Positions 33,346-43,747 of a stretch of 64,000 nt of DNA are shown here, one piece after another. Below the pieces are notes generated by a model. That model worked only from the letters and a program-made list of their open reading frames with translations. It did not search any database and was not told the origin of the DNA. Numbering within the stretch: position 1 is the first letter of the stretch; each line of letters starts with the position of its first letter. A program made the translations under genes and the position numbers. This stretch comes from Pseudocercospora fijiensis CIRAD86 (lineage: Eukaryota; Ascomycota; Dothideomycetes; Mycosphaerellales; Mycosphaerellaceae). The stretch spans positions 2,727,486-2,791,485 of the forward strand of contig NW_006921540.1 of assembly GCF_000340215.1 (NCBI RefSeq), in the 5' to 3' direction.

Positions 33346-34339
33346 ATGATGTTGTTCCAAAAGATCTTGTCTTCGGCAGTCAGGACTGCAATTATTGCCG
33401 CCGAAAGCGTGCACGGGCATACCTTCAAAGCACTCGTCTATCGCGGACCAGCGGCTTGCGACGGATGCCCGGAAGCGGTGGCCCAGCTTTTGAAGTCGAC
33501 GCCGGGGATGAAGATCGATGTTACATATGTCGGACCTGATGAGGAGGTGAAATTGAACGCGGAGGCTTTGGAAGGCGTGGATGTTTACGTTCAGCCGGGC
33601 GGTGGAGGTAAGTTATTAAAGCACGCGGCAAAGTCATCCATGAAGTAGACGTCTGATTGATGTTTGAGAATTGCAGATGATGTCGACGAGACTTGGAAAA
33701 CAGACATGAAACAATACTACACGGAAATCCGCCACTTTGTGGAGAACGGAGGGCGATATCTTGGATTTTGTCTCGGGGCGTATCTCGCTGGGCACACGCC
33801 TGGGTTCGATCTTCTGAACAAGGGGGATGATGTGAATACTGAAACCGAAAGGAAAGGTTCCCAGGTCACGAACACAAATGATACGATTATTCAAGTCGAT
33901 TGGACGTTCGCTTCTGGGAAGGTCGAGATGAAGCGCTGGCTGTATTTCCAAGATGGAGCTGTGATGGTCTTGGGTAAGAACTCTGACGCCAAGGTTCTGG
34001 GGAGGTATTCGAGTAATGGTGATCCGGCTGCGACGTTGAATCAGTTCGGTGATGGGTGGGTTGGACTGGTCGGACCACATCCTGAGGCTGATAAAAGTTG
34101 GTGTAAGTGCGGCCCATTTGTCTCGTCTAAGCTCGTGTGCGGATATGCTGACGGAAGGTGTAGACGCCGACGAAGACTTTGTGAATCCTGATGGGATCAA
34201 GTTCGACATTGGTCATGATTTTGTTCAAACGGTCCTGAATGCTGGGCACAAACCTGAGACGTATGGTGCGTCGCCACATTATGACCTGGCACCAGCGCAG
34301 TCGTGTGGTGTGGGAAGAGAAGTTGAGCGTGGCATGTAG
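33346..34339 (+). CDS. BPL_N-domain protein (class I amidotransferase-like fold)
   Basis: Three exons by eye: 33346-33607, 33677-34102 and 34164-34339, giving 287 aa. I chose ATG 33346, which gives a hydrophobic leader (MMLFQKILSSAVRTAIIAA) that may be a signal peptide. Then come KALVYRGPAACDGCPEAVAQ, VDVYVQPGGGDDVDETWK and the nucleophile-elbow-like GGRYLGFCLGAYLAG with Cys119. The order matches the biotin-protein-ligase N-terminal domain found as a stand-alone protein in fungi. No biotin ligase catalytic domain follows, so biotinylation is not implied. A further intron near the 3' end (GTGCGT at about 34264) is possible and would change the last 25 residues. Confidence 0.8.
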
Positions 34340-34730
34340 CCCGTCATGAGAACCTGCACACTCGGGCGTACCAACGATACCTTGCCATCTTTGGGATGGT
34401 GGTGTTGACCTCTGATAGGAAAAGGTCCGCGGCGAGATGAGATGCCGCAAACAGTCCGAGGCACGAGGAGAAGTCGCATAGCGAAGCTTTTTGTCTGGTG
34501 TGAAATGCGAATGACGGGAAGGCTTATTTGGCCCAGGCCAAAATACTGCGACGTGTCTATACCGCCCGTAATTTCAATGAACCTGGGTGAAAGCCTTTTG
34601 GCATTGATCGAGACACTGCATGTGTTCACTTCAGCCTTTGGCGGCGTGTATCTTGCCGCTGACGCATTGCACGTGACCACAGCCTTGCTTGTTGATACCC
34701 TTGCACTTCGCCTTCGTATCCTCGCCCCAC
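34340..34730. other. Convergent 3' flank
   Basis: Lies between the ends of the BPL_N gene (plus) and the MFS gene (minus). Overlapping frames on both strands look spurious. Confidence 0.5.
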
Positions 34731-36545
34731 TCACAGCTTATTCTGAGCTTCTTTCAACCTCTTACCTTCCTCCTTCAACTTTTCATCATCGTCTCTATCA
34801 AGAGGCACCTGCGGCATGAGAAAAAAGCACAAGCAAAATGCGAAGGCCGCCAAAGATGCTCCAATGAGGAAGATGATTCTAAAGCCGTCCCTGTACGCTG
34901 GAATGATGGTCTGACGTATCTGATCAGCTTCCGCCACCGAGCGATCGGCAAGGTATGCTTGGGGAGATTTCAGGAGCGCTGCTGTGTCTTCTGTGTCGAG
35001 ATCCAGAGACCGAACGGCTGCACCAACGAGGTTGTTGAGAATGGTGCCGGCGACAGCTAAGCCGATGCTTCCAGCGAAGTTGCGAGTGAAGTTTCGGAAA
35101 GAGGTGACGACGGCCATGTCTTTGCGGTCGACTCCGGCTTGCACGGCAATCAAAGCTGGTTGCAAGGTGTTGCCGCATCCGACGCCAGTCAGGATGGCAT
35201 ATCCGGTCTGTTTTCCTAGACCATCGTTGACATCCAATGTTGAGTAAAGACCAAGCCCGAGAGCCCAGCAAGCCCACCCAAAGAGTATTGATTCACGATA
35301 CCGCCCGGTCCAGTGTACGACAAGGCCAGAGATGGTGCTCGCGGCTGTTTGCAGGAGTGTGATCGGCAGAAGGAGTGCAGCAGAGCGTACTGCAGAGTAA
35401 TTGTAGACGATGTGGTAGAATGATGGGATGTAGTACATCTGAACCAGAAAGTTCCAGCCATTGATCGCCATGGTAAGACAAGCTCCGTTGACAATCTTGG
35501 CTTTGAAGATGTGAAGAGGCACAAGAGGGTATTTTGGTCCCTTCCATTGCCAGACCACGAAGCCAACAGACGCGCACAACCCAACGACAAGCGTTGCGAC
35601 GACGTGAGCAGAATTCCAAGGATATGCTGCACCGCCCCAAGTCAAAGCAAGGACAATGAGTGTGGCTCCGGCAAGCGCGAGTAGAGCGCCGAAGAAGTCG
35701 ATTGCCTTGAGCTTCAGCATCCAATCTCCCTCGACTTTCTTCAGCGGCATCAAGAACACAGCACAAGCAGTCGCTAACACAGCCAGAGGCAGATTCAGTC
35801 GAAAGATCCACCTCCAGCCATTTGTAGACGAAGATGCCAAAGCGCCGCCGACGATTGGACCGATGCCATGGGCCAAGGCAACGACGCTGCCAAGAATGCC
35901 CTGGTATTTCCCTCGTTCGCGCAAAGGCACGACATCACTTACAATCATCTGCGCCACAGTCATAATGCCACCTCCGGCAATACCGGTTAAAGCGCGAAAG
36001 ACGATCAGCTGAATCGAGGTGTTTGCGAGCGAAGCACCCAGGGAAGCTATGAAGAAGATGGCAAGACCGATGAGCAGGATGAGCTTGCGTGACCAGATGT
36101 CTGAAAGCCGGCCGTACAGGAGTTGGAAGCATGTGGAGGTGCTGTGGCAAAACATGTCAGCCCTGCACGTGGCTTTCTCTCGTTTCGTGGCTTCGTGCGC
36201 TACTCACACGAAATAGGCACCGGCGATCCATGCTTGCTCATCGCCCGCGTGCAGTGCGTTGCTAACGATTGTCAAACTGGCGGCGAGTGTCGTCTGGTCC
36301 ATCAAAGCAAGAAAGTCGACCGTTGAGCATGCGAGGAAAATCTGCTCCAGGGTCAATTCCACGATGACGAATTGGAAGTAATCTACACATACGGTGATGA
36401 TGGTTGATTTTGGCACGTAGTACGTCTGCTCGTTGAAATCATGATTGTTTGGCTTTTCGTCCTGGTGGTGCAGGTCAGATGTTGACAGTTCGGCTGCGCT
36501 GTCTTTCGACGGTAAGCCTTCTTCAGCCCGTGCTTCCTTGTCCAT
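34731..36545 (-). CDS. MFS drug/toxin efflux transporter, DHA14 type (582 aa)
   Basis: Two exons by eye, 36545-36208 and 36141-34731, with a 66-bp intron (GTGAGT donor, CACAG acceptor) that joins AYFV to TSTCFQLLYGRLSD. The start at MDKEARAEEG is preferred; the frame stays open upstream. The protein has a charged N-terminus, then about 14 membrane segments. MFS signatures: LMDQTTLAASLTIVSNAL in TM1, LLYGRLSDIWSRK (motif A), FRALTGIAGGGIM (motif B region) and ALAHGIGPIVGGAL (motif C, an antiporter signature). Proteins of this type sit in the plasma membrane and export drugs or secondary metabolites with proton exchange. No biosynthetic cluster lies beside it, so the substrate is unknown. Confidence 0.9.
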
Positions 36546-37507
36546 GGTCGTGCGAAGCAGCGAGTTGTATTGTGACGTGGAAGCTTCCAGAGTACAGACG
36601 AGGTTGCGATTTGCCGATGTCTCGTGTAGCGGCGTCAATGATGGTTTTTAGAAGGACATCACCAGGATGGGACTTCGAGTTTCTGCAAAGTGGATATCCA
36701 AGCGTGGCACGTAAGATCATCCGGAAGATCATGATCGCAGAGCGCTGCCGCCGATGTTCTGTGCTCCAATTTCGGCAATGTGTCGAAAACGACATTGATG
36801 TGCTCTGGGTCCAGCGCCCACGCCTCCTCCGTCATCACGGCCAAGTGCCCCCATCGGGGGTTTGAAATTACACGCCTGGCTGGCGATGTTTGCCTTCTCC
36901 GAGGTGCAGCCCGAAAGTGTTGCGCGTTCGTGCTCAAACTTGCTCATCACCGTCCCGGGCCCAGCCGCCGGTCAACTTGCGCAAAGGAAACGACTTCTCG
37001 CATTGTTTGCACAGGAGACGTCGAAGCCACTCACTTATTATTACGCCAAACACATCAAATATGCAGGCGCATGCAGCGTGAAAGCTTTCGTGCGTCTCAC
37101 GTGCGGCCGGACATGGCTAAATGTAAGAAGATCCCGGTGGCAACGGTCTTACCATGTTGACCCGACCTAAAATCTGACCTTGACGATACACACAGCCTTG
37201 AGACGAAGCGAGGCAGTGAATTGTCGTGAACCCTTGCATCTGCGAGCCGGGGAGGCACCGTCGTGGCGACCACTGCAGCATCCACCGCTGTCGATAAGCG
37301 TGGGCCTTCTCAGCCTGGAGGCCATGCCATGCCATGCCAGGCCATGCCATGCCACGACATGTCTCGTCTCTCTCCTCTGCAGACTGACTGGGCCCACGCA
37401 GTTCATCAGAATGCTGTCTATAAATGACTCGCCCGACTTACCATCCATTTCTTCTGCAGCACTCACTCCTGTGCTCCACCACACTTTGCGCACACTTACC
37501 AATCGTC
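36546..37507. other. Divergent intergenic region
   Basis: About 960 bp between the MFS start (minus) and the synthase/rhodanese start (plus). No gene is seen. It includes a degenerate GCCAT pentanucleotide run at 37320-37365. Confidence 0.5.
37320..37365. repeat. Degenerate GCCAT microsatellite
   Basis: GCCAT units repeat with a few substitutions (GCCAG, GCCAC) about 145 bp upstream of the next start codon. Confidence 0.7.
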
Positions 37508-39133
37508 ATGGCAAGCATCAATCCCCTCAATGTGTATACAGGCACCGACTCGTTGAAGAAATACTTCAATCCTGAATCAGCGCCACCGCTGCCACTGGTC
37601 GAGCTTCCTCCACACCTCAATCCATACTACGACCATGGCGTCCGAATTTACGCCAAGATGATGTCGTGTCATCCTGCGAACAACGTCAAGTCAATGCCGG
37701 CAATGAACTTGCTCCAGAAGGAGGTGCACCCAGACAAGACCAAGACGATTGTCGAGTACAGCAGTGGTAGCACCGTAATCTCAATGTCCATGGTTGCCAG
37801 GGTATTCCATGGCATCACAGACAGCCACGCATACCTCAGCAACAAGACCACCGAAGCAAAGCTACGTCTCATGCAATTCTTCGGATTGAAATTGACCCTG
37901 TTCGGCGGGCCCTCTCAGCCAGACCCTCGGGACGAACGTGGCGGCATTCAAAATGCGCGATTGCAAGCCGAGCGGTCGGAGTCGACAATCAACCCGAATC
38001 AGTACGAGAACGATGCCAACTGGCAGTCGCACGTGAAGTGGACTGGACCACAAATCCTACAACAGTTGCCGCACATCAGTATCATCTGTGCTGGAATGGG
38101 TACGTCTGGGACAATGACGGGATTAGGCACATTCTTCAAACGGAGTAAACCAAGCGTCTTCCGTCTTGGTGTATGCACAGCAGCCGGTGATCGTGTGCCT
38201 GGTCCGAGATCATATGCTCTATTGGCGCCCGTCGAATTCCCTTGGAAGCAAGCAGTTGACCATGTAGAGCATGTGGGCTCCTTCGACTCTTTCTCATTAT
38301 CCCTGCAGCTCTGCCGAAACGGACTGGTGTGCGGGCCTTCCTCTGGCTTCAACTTGCAAGGTCTCTTCAATCTTCTAGAGAAGCGCAAGCAAGAGAGCAC
38401 ACTCACACGACTTCGGAGCGACGATGGTCTAGTCCATGCGGTGTTCCTCTGCTGTGACCTGCCTTACCAATACCTCGGAGAATACTTCGATAAGCTTGGA
38501 CAGGAAGCATTCCCGCCGATCACCAACGAGTACCTCACCAAGGTCGACAAGTACCGGTACGATGAAGCATGGGAGCTTTCGCCGTCTACCGCTCTGCCAT
38601 TACGAGACGAACTTGTTCTTGATCTTCGCCGGCTAGCAGATTTCCGAGAATTTCATTTCCCCTCCTCGCTTCATGTCCCGTTGGACACTCTCGACAGCTC
38701 AAGCCCAAGCCCTTTTTACGCACCGGAGACTTTATCCAGGCAGTGGACAGAGCTTGAATCTCTATTCAGCCAATCGTTCTTGCAGTCCCAATTTGCAGGT
38801 CGAAAGCTGCTTTGTCTTTGCTATGACGGCGACACATCCCGGGTTGCAACGAGCATATTGAGAGCCAAAGGCTTTGAGGCTGCTAGTGTGAAAGGTGGTT
38901 TTCGCGCCCTGATCGAGACACATCCATCGCTCAGTGGCCTTCAGGTTGTGGCAGAGAGAAAGAACAATTCGGTTGTTCTGACCATAACCGAGAAGAGAGC
39001 CGGTTCGCCTGCATTTACCACAACGGACAAGAGGGCCGATTCTCTGATGGACGAGTGGAGCGACAGAGCCCTGACTGATAGTGATGACAGCGACAAGAAG
39101 AGCGAAGGATCTCTCGAGAGCGATTCAGAATGA
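37508..39133 (+). CDS. PLP cysteine-synthase-like / rhodanese fusion protein (541 aa)
   Basis: A single exon. I start at ATG 37508 (MASINPLNVYTG); an in-frame ATG at 37424 gives a leader without similarity. Residues 40-290 follow the fold-type II PLP enzyme plan: NNVKSMPAMN with the candidate Schiff-base Lys61, YSSGST (84-89) as the substrate loop, and GMGTSGTMTG (196-205) as the phosphate-binding glycine loop. Residues 365-480 resemble a rhodanese domain with active-site loop CYDGDTSR (Cys438). The C-terminal 40 residues are acidic and Ser-rich. A fused sulfur-amino-acid lyase or synthase and a sulfurtransferase could pass sulfane sulfur between active sites; this is inference. Confidence 0.85.
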   Translation: MASINPLNVYTGTDSLKKYFNPESAPPLPLVELPPHLNPYYDHGVRIYAKMMSCHPANNVKSMPAMNLLQKEVHPDKTKTIVEYSSGSTVISMSMVARVFHGITDSHAYLSNKTTEAKLRLMQFFGLKLTLFGGPSQPDPRDERGGIQNARLQAERSESTINPNQYENDANWQSHVKWTGPQILQQLPHISIICAGMGTSGTMTGLGTFFKRSKPSVFRLGVCTAAGDRVPGPRSYALLAPVEFPWKQAVDHVEHVGSFDSFSLSLQLCRNGLVCGPSSGFNLQGLFNLLEKRKQESTLTRLRSDDGLVHAVFLCCDLPYQYLGEYFDKLGQEAFPPITNEYLTKVDKYRYDEAWELSPSTALPLRDELVLDLRRLADFREFHFPSSLHVPLDTLDSSSPSPFYAPETLSRQWTELESLFSQSFLQSQFAGRKLLCLCYDGDTSRVATSILRAKGFEAASVKGGFRALIETHPSLSGLQVVAERKNNSVVLTITEKRAGSPAFTTTDKRADSLMDEWSDRALTDSDDSDKKSEGSLESDSE

Positions 39134-39242
39134 TTATCTTTCCAGCGCGACCACGGACCTTTGCTCCTGGTCGCCGAAAGTTTGGTTTTCCCATGCATGG
39201 CAGCTTCTGATACCCAGTTTTGAATGTAACATTCGTGGTCCA

Positions 39243-40112
39243 TCACATCAATACTCTTTCAAATGCCATTCTCAGGCCTCGTTCGACGAGCCACGATTCG
39301 AGGGCTTTCATGTCTCCGCGATTCGATCTTTCTCCTCTCTTCTCCAGCTGATCTGTGATTTCTTGCATTCCTTCGAAAGCTCTCACAACATCTTGAGTCT
39401 CACGGTGTCGCTCCGAGACCTTTTTGTGCTGACTGGGAATGTCGCCCCATGACTCCGTCTTGATAAACTTCATGTAGTCATCAATGTCTTGTGCACCGCC
39501 TTCGAGGCAGAGAATTCCCGGCTTTCCTGCAAGCAGAAAGCCAGAAAGTCCATAGCTGGGCCCGTACTTCACTATATCATCTCTTTTCTCGCGTGTGCCA
39601 ATGGATGGGAAGTAGAACCAGACTCGCACGATCGGCTGCGAAGATGCCTTCGTTATGGAAATGCTCGACTCCTGGCGTAATGTGAGATAGTCGCTCGCCT
39701 GCTCTCTGACATGCTCGATGGCAGACAAGGCATCCTCCTGTGGCATGCCATTTATGACCTGGGCGAGCTCCGCCTTCGTCAGCCAATCTGGTTGTCGGAC
39801 TCTAATTTTTAGCGGTGGAGCTTCTGGAGCTGTGTTGTCTCGTGTCAGTGGTACTTGGATGTACATAGAGATAGACCTCGCCTCCCCGACCTCACGCAAA
39901 ACTTGCAGGGCGAGTGTGAACGAAACAGCTTCCGGAACCCTTGCCGGCTTCGCAGCCTCAACGCCCTCACACCATTGTCTCAAACTCGAGATCAATTGCT
40001 GGTTCTGCTCGTCTGTACTGAGTTCGTCTTGCTCAGGAAACATCGCCCGCAGAAGGTCGATTTGATCCAGCTGGTAGGCCAGCAGATCGCAAGGTAGATG
40101 CTCCACCGCCAT
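39243..40112 (-). CDS. RWD-domain protein, RWDD2/DUF1115 type (289 aa)
   Basis: A single exon from ATG at 40112. The N-terminal 130 residues fit an RWD fold: QLDQIDLLRAMFP, then a beta-rich segment with SISMYIQVPL and QPDWLTKAELAQVINGM. The C-terminal half has VRVWFYFPSIGTREKRDDIV, YGLSGFLLAGKPGILCLEGG and DIDDYMKFIKTESWGDIPSQ, which is the DUF1115 pattern found after RWD in RWDD2-like proteins. The cellular role of this family is poorly known. It is convergent with the upstream synthase/rhodanese gene, leaving only about 110 bp between stop codons. Confidence 0.85.
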   Translation of the reverse strand: MAVEHLPCDLLAYQLDQIDLLRAMFPEQDELSTDEQNQQLISSLRQWCEGVEAAKPARVPEAVSFTLALQVLREVGEARSISMYIQVPLTRDNTAPEAPPLKIRVRQPDWLTKAELAQVINGMPQEDALSAIEHVREQASDYLTLRQESSISITKASSQPIVRVWFYFPSIGTREKRDDIVKYGPSYGLSGFLLAGKPGILCLEGGAQDIDDYMKFIKTESWGDIPSQHKKVSERHRETQDVVRAFEGMQEITDQLEKRGERSNRGDMKALESWLVERGLRMAFERVLM

Positions 40113-40865
40113 TGTCTTCGACGCGACGAGAACACAGGGTAGAGCTTAATGCCCTTGGATATGCCTCGGAGCCACTCGTCTCCCGATCCTACTTTGCTCG
40201 AAGCCCTTGCTGCATGCGGGGACTTGTCGTTTGGAGTGTTGGTTGGGGGCGAAGGGATGTTCCAAGGTGGTGGGAAGACTAGATTGTGTCCTTATCAATC
40301 GCCCAACAGGCGTACATCTCCAGTTTCCGGTCTATTATAAGTCTGAGAGCCGTGTCAACTACACGCGATGTGTATGTGTATCCCCTAAACGAACTCCAGG
40401 GTTAAGTCCGTAGAACCCACACCCCTGCTATCCCCTTGGAGGGTTCTATAGTAGATGCTAAATTCAGTGTGGCCGCATACAAAACTGCATCGCCCCTCGA
40501 ACAGCGATCGTGTCCGATTGGGTCTCGGATTTAGCCGTAGTGGAGCTCAAGGTTAAGAAGCCGATACCTTTACGAGTCGTCGCTAGTAAAGGTTTTGCAG
40601 CAAACCTTAGTAAGTAAAGGTCTATAAGAAGGTATAGAAGAAGCTATATAATAGAAGCGCTAAGTACGCTATCGAGACAGGTATATAGACTATATAGACT
40701 ATAGATTAAGACCTTCTAATAACTAATTAGCTACTAACTAAGTCTCGCCTATCTCGTATATACTATCGACTAAGGCGCTATAAGCTTAGTAAAGAGACAC
40801 TTTAGGCACTTATCGAGCCGCTAAGTCTACTTAAGAAGTAGTTTAATATTAGTCTACTTACTACA

Positions 40866-41580
40866 AAGGTAAACCTCCTTATAGAGGTAGTAAGGGACTT
40901 AAGGGTAGACGTAAACCTTCTACTAAAGAAGGAGGTTATAGAGTCGTAGGTAGCTACTTAGTCCGCTAAAGAAGAAGGCTCTCGAAGTAAGGTAATAGTC
41001 GTTAAGAGGGCGGAGTTTAAGGCACTATAGCGCTAGGTTACTTACCTCCGTAAGACAATTGCTGCAATCGTAAAGCAGTAGTATACCTTAAGTATAGTCT
41101 CTAAGTCTAATATAGAAGTAATAGCGACTATTATTAATCGCTAGCGGCGCTCGAAGGGTTATTAGGTTATAGTCTTAAGCTCTCGAAGAAGGACTATAGA
41201 TTAGCCTTGTTATACTATATTACGTCGTATAGGTTATAAAGCGCTATAGGGCTACAATATAAGTACGCTATTATAGTCTAGTACTCTTGTATGCGTCCGA
41301 GAGGCTAGTATTTAAGACCCTAAGCGGTCCTTACGTACTTATAGAGATAGTAACGTTATGTTAGTAGAATAGACTATCGCTAGTAGATAGCGTTACTACC
41401 GCGAGCGAGTCGATATATATCTTCGGCTATAGGTAGACTATCTCCTTTCCTAATCTAATAGCGCCGAGATCTTCTACTTCTACTATTATAGGTATAACCT
41501 AAGACAAAGCGACTACTAGTACGAGGAGGTAGTAGAGTTAGCGTACGAAGAGCCCTCGTAGCGGCCTCCGCTACCTCTGC
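40866..41580 (+). pseudogene. Second frame in the piggyBac element, unknown product
   Basis: One plus-strand frame stays in register from 40866 to at least 41580 (about 238 codons). By eye its only interruptions are TAG and TAA, the RIP kind. Readable stretches include VNLLIEVVRDLRVDVNLLLK, KVIVVKRAEFKAL, LVCVREASI, DPKRSLRTYRDSNVMLVE and SNSAEIFYFYYYRYNLRQSD. It is Lys/Arg-rich early and Tyr/Asp-rich later. I do not recognise the family. It is convergent with the transposase and their ends approach or overlap near 41600. It may be an accessory gene of the element or a captured host gene. Confidence 0.5.
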
Positions 41581-41589
41581 CTAGTTAAG

Positions 41590-43580
41590 CTCTTATTAAC
41601 TAAGTTAAACTATTTGCTATACTAGTGCTATACAGAAGTCGCGTTAGTAAGTAAACTATTAGTCCTTAGTCTACTTCTTATTACCTCGAAGAAGGATAAA
41701 GGAGTTAATAACCGCTACGTCTAGTAGGAAGTAGAATAATAGGTACTATCCCTTCCTCGATTTATATTAGGTTAAGCAATAATAGCGTAGCTAGTTATAA
41801 ATGTTAATACTACCTATATAGTTATTATATAAAGTAGCAACCTCCGGAAGGTCCTTCTCTTCCTTACCGTCTATCTTCTAGTAGACTCGTACGTACTTAT
41901 CGATATAGGCGTTGTTACTAGCTCGAGGGCATACCCGAAGCCGTCGTATTCGCTCGAAAGGCCGGCATCCCGTCGTAAGGAACTATACGAGGTTTCTATC
42001 CTACTAGATTACTACTACTACGTTATAAATTGCCTTATAAAGTAGTATATCGTAGGGAAACCGTATTATCTTGCGATTAAGGCCTAGGTAGGTTGAATTC
42101 TTCCTTATACTATCCTTTTTTAATATACCTAGCTTCTCGAAGGTTTTGCCTCGCTACGGCTACGAAAGTAACCTAGAACGTATAGTTCTAGTCGCCGCAA
42201 TGCCGAGGTGTCGTAGGATTGCAAATAATAGTATATTATTAAATAGGTTGTCTATATAGATATAGTAGAAGTATTATAGGAAGGGAAGTTATAAAATTAG
42301 TCGAAGGACCGCTTACCTAAGCGAGCTTAGCTTTACGCTAAGCGAGACGGTAGGCGATACGATTAGGCTTTCGGTTGCTTCGGATAAGCGGTCCGCGCGG
42401 ACCGCTCTTATATAACACTCCTTCCTTACATCCCTTATTAAATATAGACCTATATTCTAACTATATCTAATACTACTAGGACTACGGCTCTTACGCTTAT
42501 AGCGCTTCTTATTACTCTCCTTCTACCGCTCCTTCTTCTCGGCGTCTATAAGAACCTCTAGAGTTACTACCGGGTACTAAGAGACTATAGAAGCTACTAA
42601 GTCTAGATTATCTTCCTCCTATTTAAATGCCTTCCGTAGGCTCGAGAATAAGAAGGAATATAGGTACCCGCCCTCGTATAGGTATAGGATATAATATCTA
42701 ATAGGTATTAGCTTGCCTCGTATTATAATAACATGCCTAGATTTACTAGTAAACCGGACTATGCTCTTATTAATAGATACGTTAGTACTAGGTACGACAA
42801 CCTCGCGGAATTTGCTATGTAGAATGTTAGTAAGAGGCAGTATCTACGTCTAGGTAGGTAGGCCTCTTCCGCTTAACGAGAGCGCGTTACTCTAGTACTA
42901 TAAAGTAGCCTTAATCTATTTAAATCGCTACTCGCTTATATATTTAGCGATACTATATCTCGGCTAGTATCTATCTTCGCGCTAGTAGTCGCTCTTATCG
43001 TCTATTTAGATTATAGATATATATATAATTAAGCCTACGAAGATCCGCATTATTAGCTTATCTACTAGCTTCTATAAACGACTAGAGATATATATCTTAT
43101 TGTCCTTCTTAAAACCTAGCTTGTCTCTTATATACTTATTAGTATAGTCGACTAATCGGTCTATAACCTCTTTAGTCTAGAATAGCGAGAAGAAGCTATA
43201 TTAGACGTTATTAATAGCCTCGAGATCGCCTTATAAGTAGGCTAGCAAGTTAACCTGTCGCTAGTAAGAGATGCTACGTAACGGCTTATAACGACCCTTA
43301 TTTATATCTCCGTCGGCTAGATAATACAATCTACCTACTCTACTATCTACCCCTATATCTTCGACCTCGTTATCTCCTTCTATAACTACTAAATCCTCGT
43401 CGTCTACGCCGCTTAGTATTAGCTCTCTAGCTTTCTCGAAGATAGGCTCTCTTCCTTTAGTTAGCTAATTAGTATTTATCTTATCGTTGTCTATTAAACT
43501 AGCGCCTATATCTAGCTACTAGTTATTAGCGTCGTCGTTATATCTATCTTCTACGAAGGCCTAGAAGGTCGCTATTGCTA
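41590..43580 (-). pseudogene. piggyBac-like transposase, killed by RIP
   Basis: On the minus strand one frame holds register from 43395 to at least 41901 (498 codons). It reads LVDKLIMRIFVGLIIYISII, then VPSTNVSINKSIVRFTSKSR, IYIDNLFNNILLFAILRHLG and YNNYIGSINIYN, followed by YLLFYFLLDVAVINSFILL. These correspond to the piggyBac DDE core and to the C-terminal YNxxMGGVDxxDQ-type motif. Acidic catalytic positions appear as Asn (SINKS, GSINIYN), each explained by TpG-to-TpA change. The exact N-terminus is unclear. Not functional. Confidence 0.75.
42306..42394. repeat. Hairpin-forming insert inside piggyBac frame
   Basis: GGACCGCTTA at 42306-42315 is inverted as TAAGCGGTCC at 42385-42394, and a further 20-bp perfect palindrome covers 42387-42406. 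Shorter inner inverted pieces (TAAGCGAGC and GCTAAGCG) lie between. It may be a small foldback element or a structured part of the transposon. Confidence 0.45.
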
Positions 43581-43747
43581 TAATTATATGCTTCTTAGCG
43601 ACTTAGAGTTTAGAAATATAAAGGCAATTAAGTTAGTATAGTTAACCGATAGCGGCGACAAGAGCTAAGCGCTTAAAGAGGCTTAACGTATATATAACTA
43701 AGTCTAATTAAGGCCTGTTTATTTACCTGCAGAGCGGCTTCTATATG

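Noticed and set aside
36362..36412. A further in-frame 51-nt intron in the DHA14 transporter N-terminus
   Set aside because: Removing it would delete the VELTLEQIF segment that fits the family just before TM1, so the unspliced reading is better.
34731..39133. Secondary-metabolite cluster around the MFS pump
   Set aside because: No polyketide synthase, NRPS, terpene cyclase, P450 or cluster regulator is present nearby.
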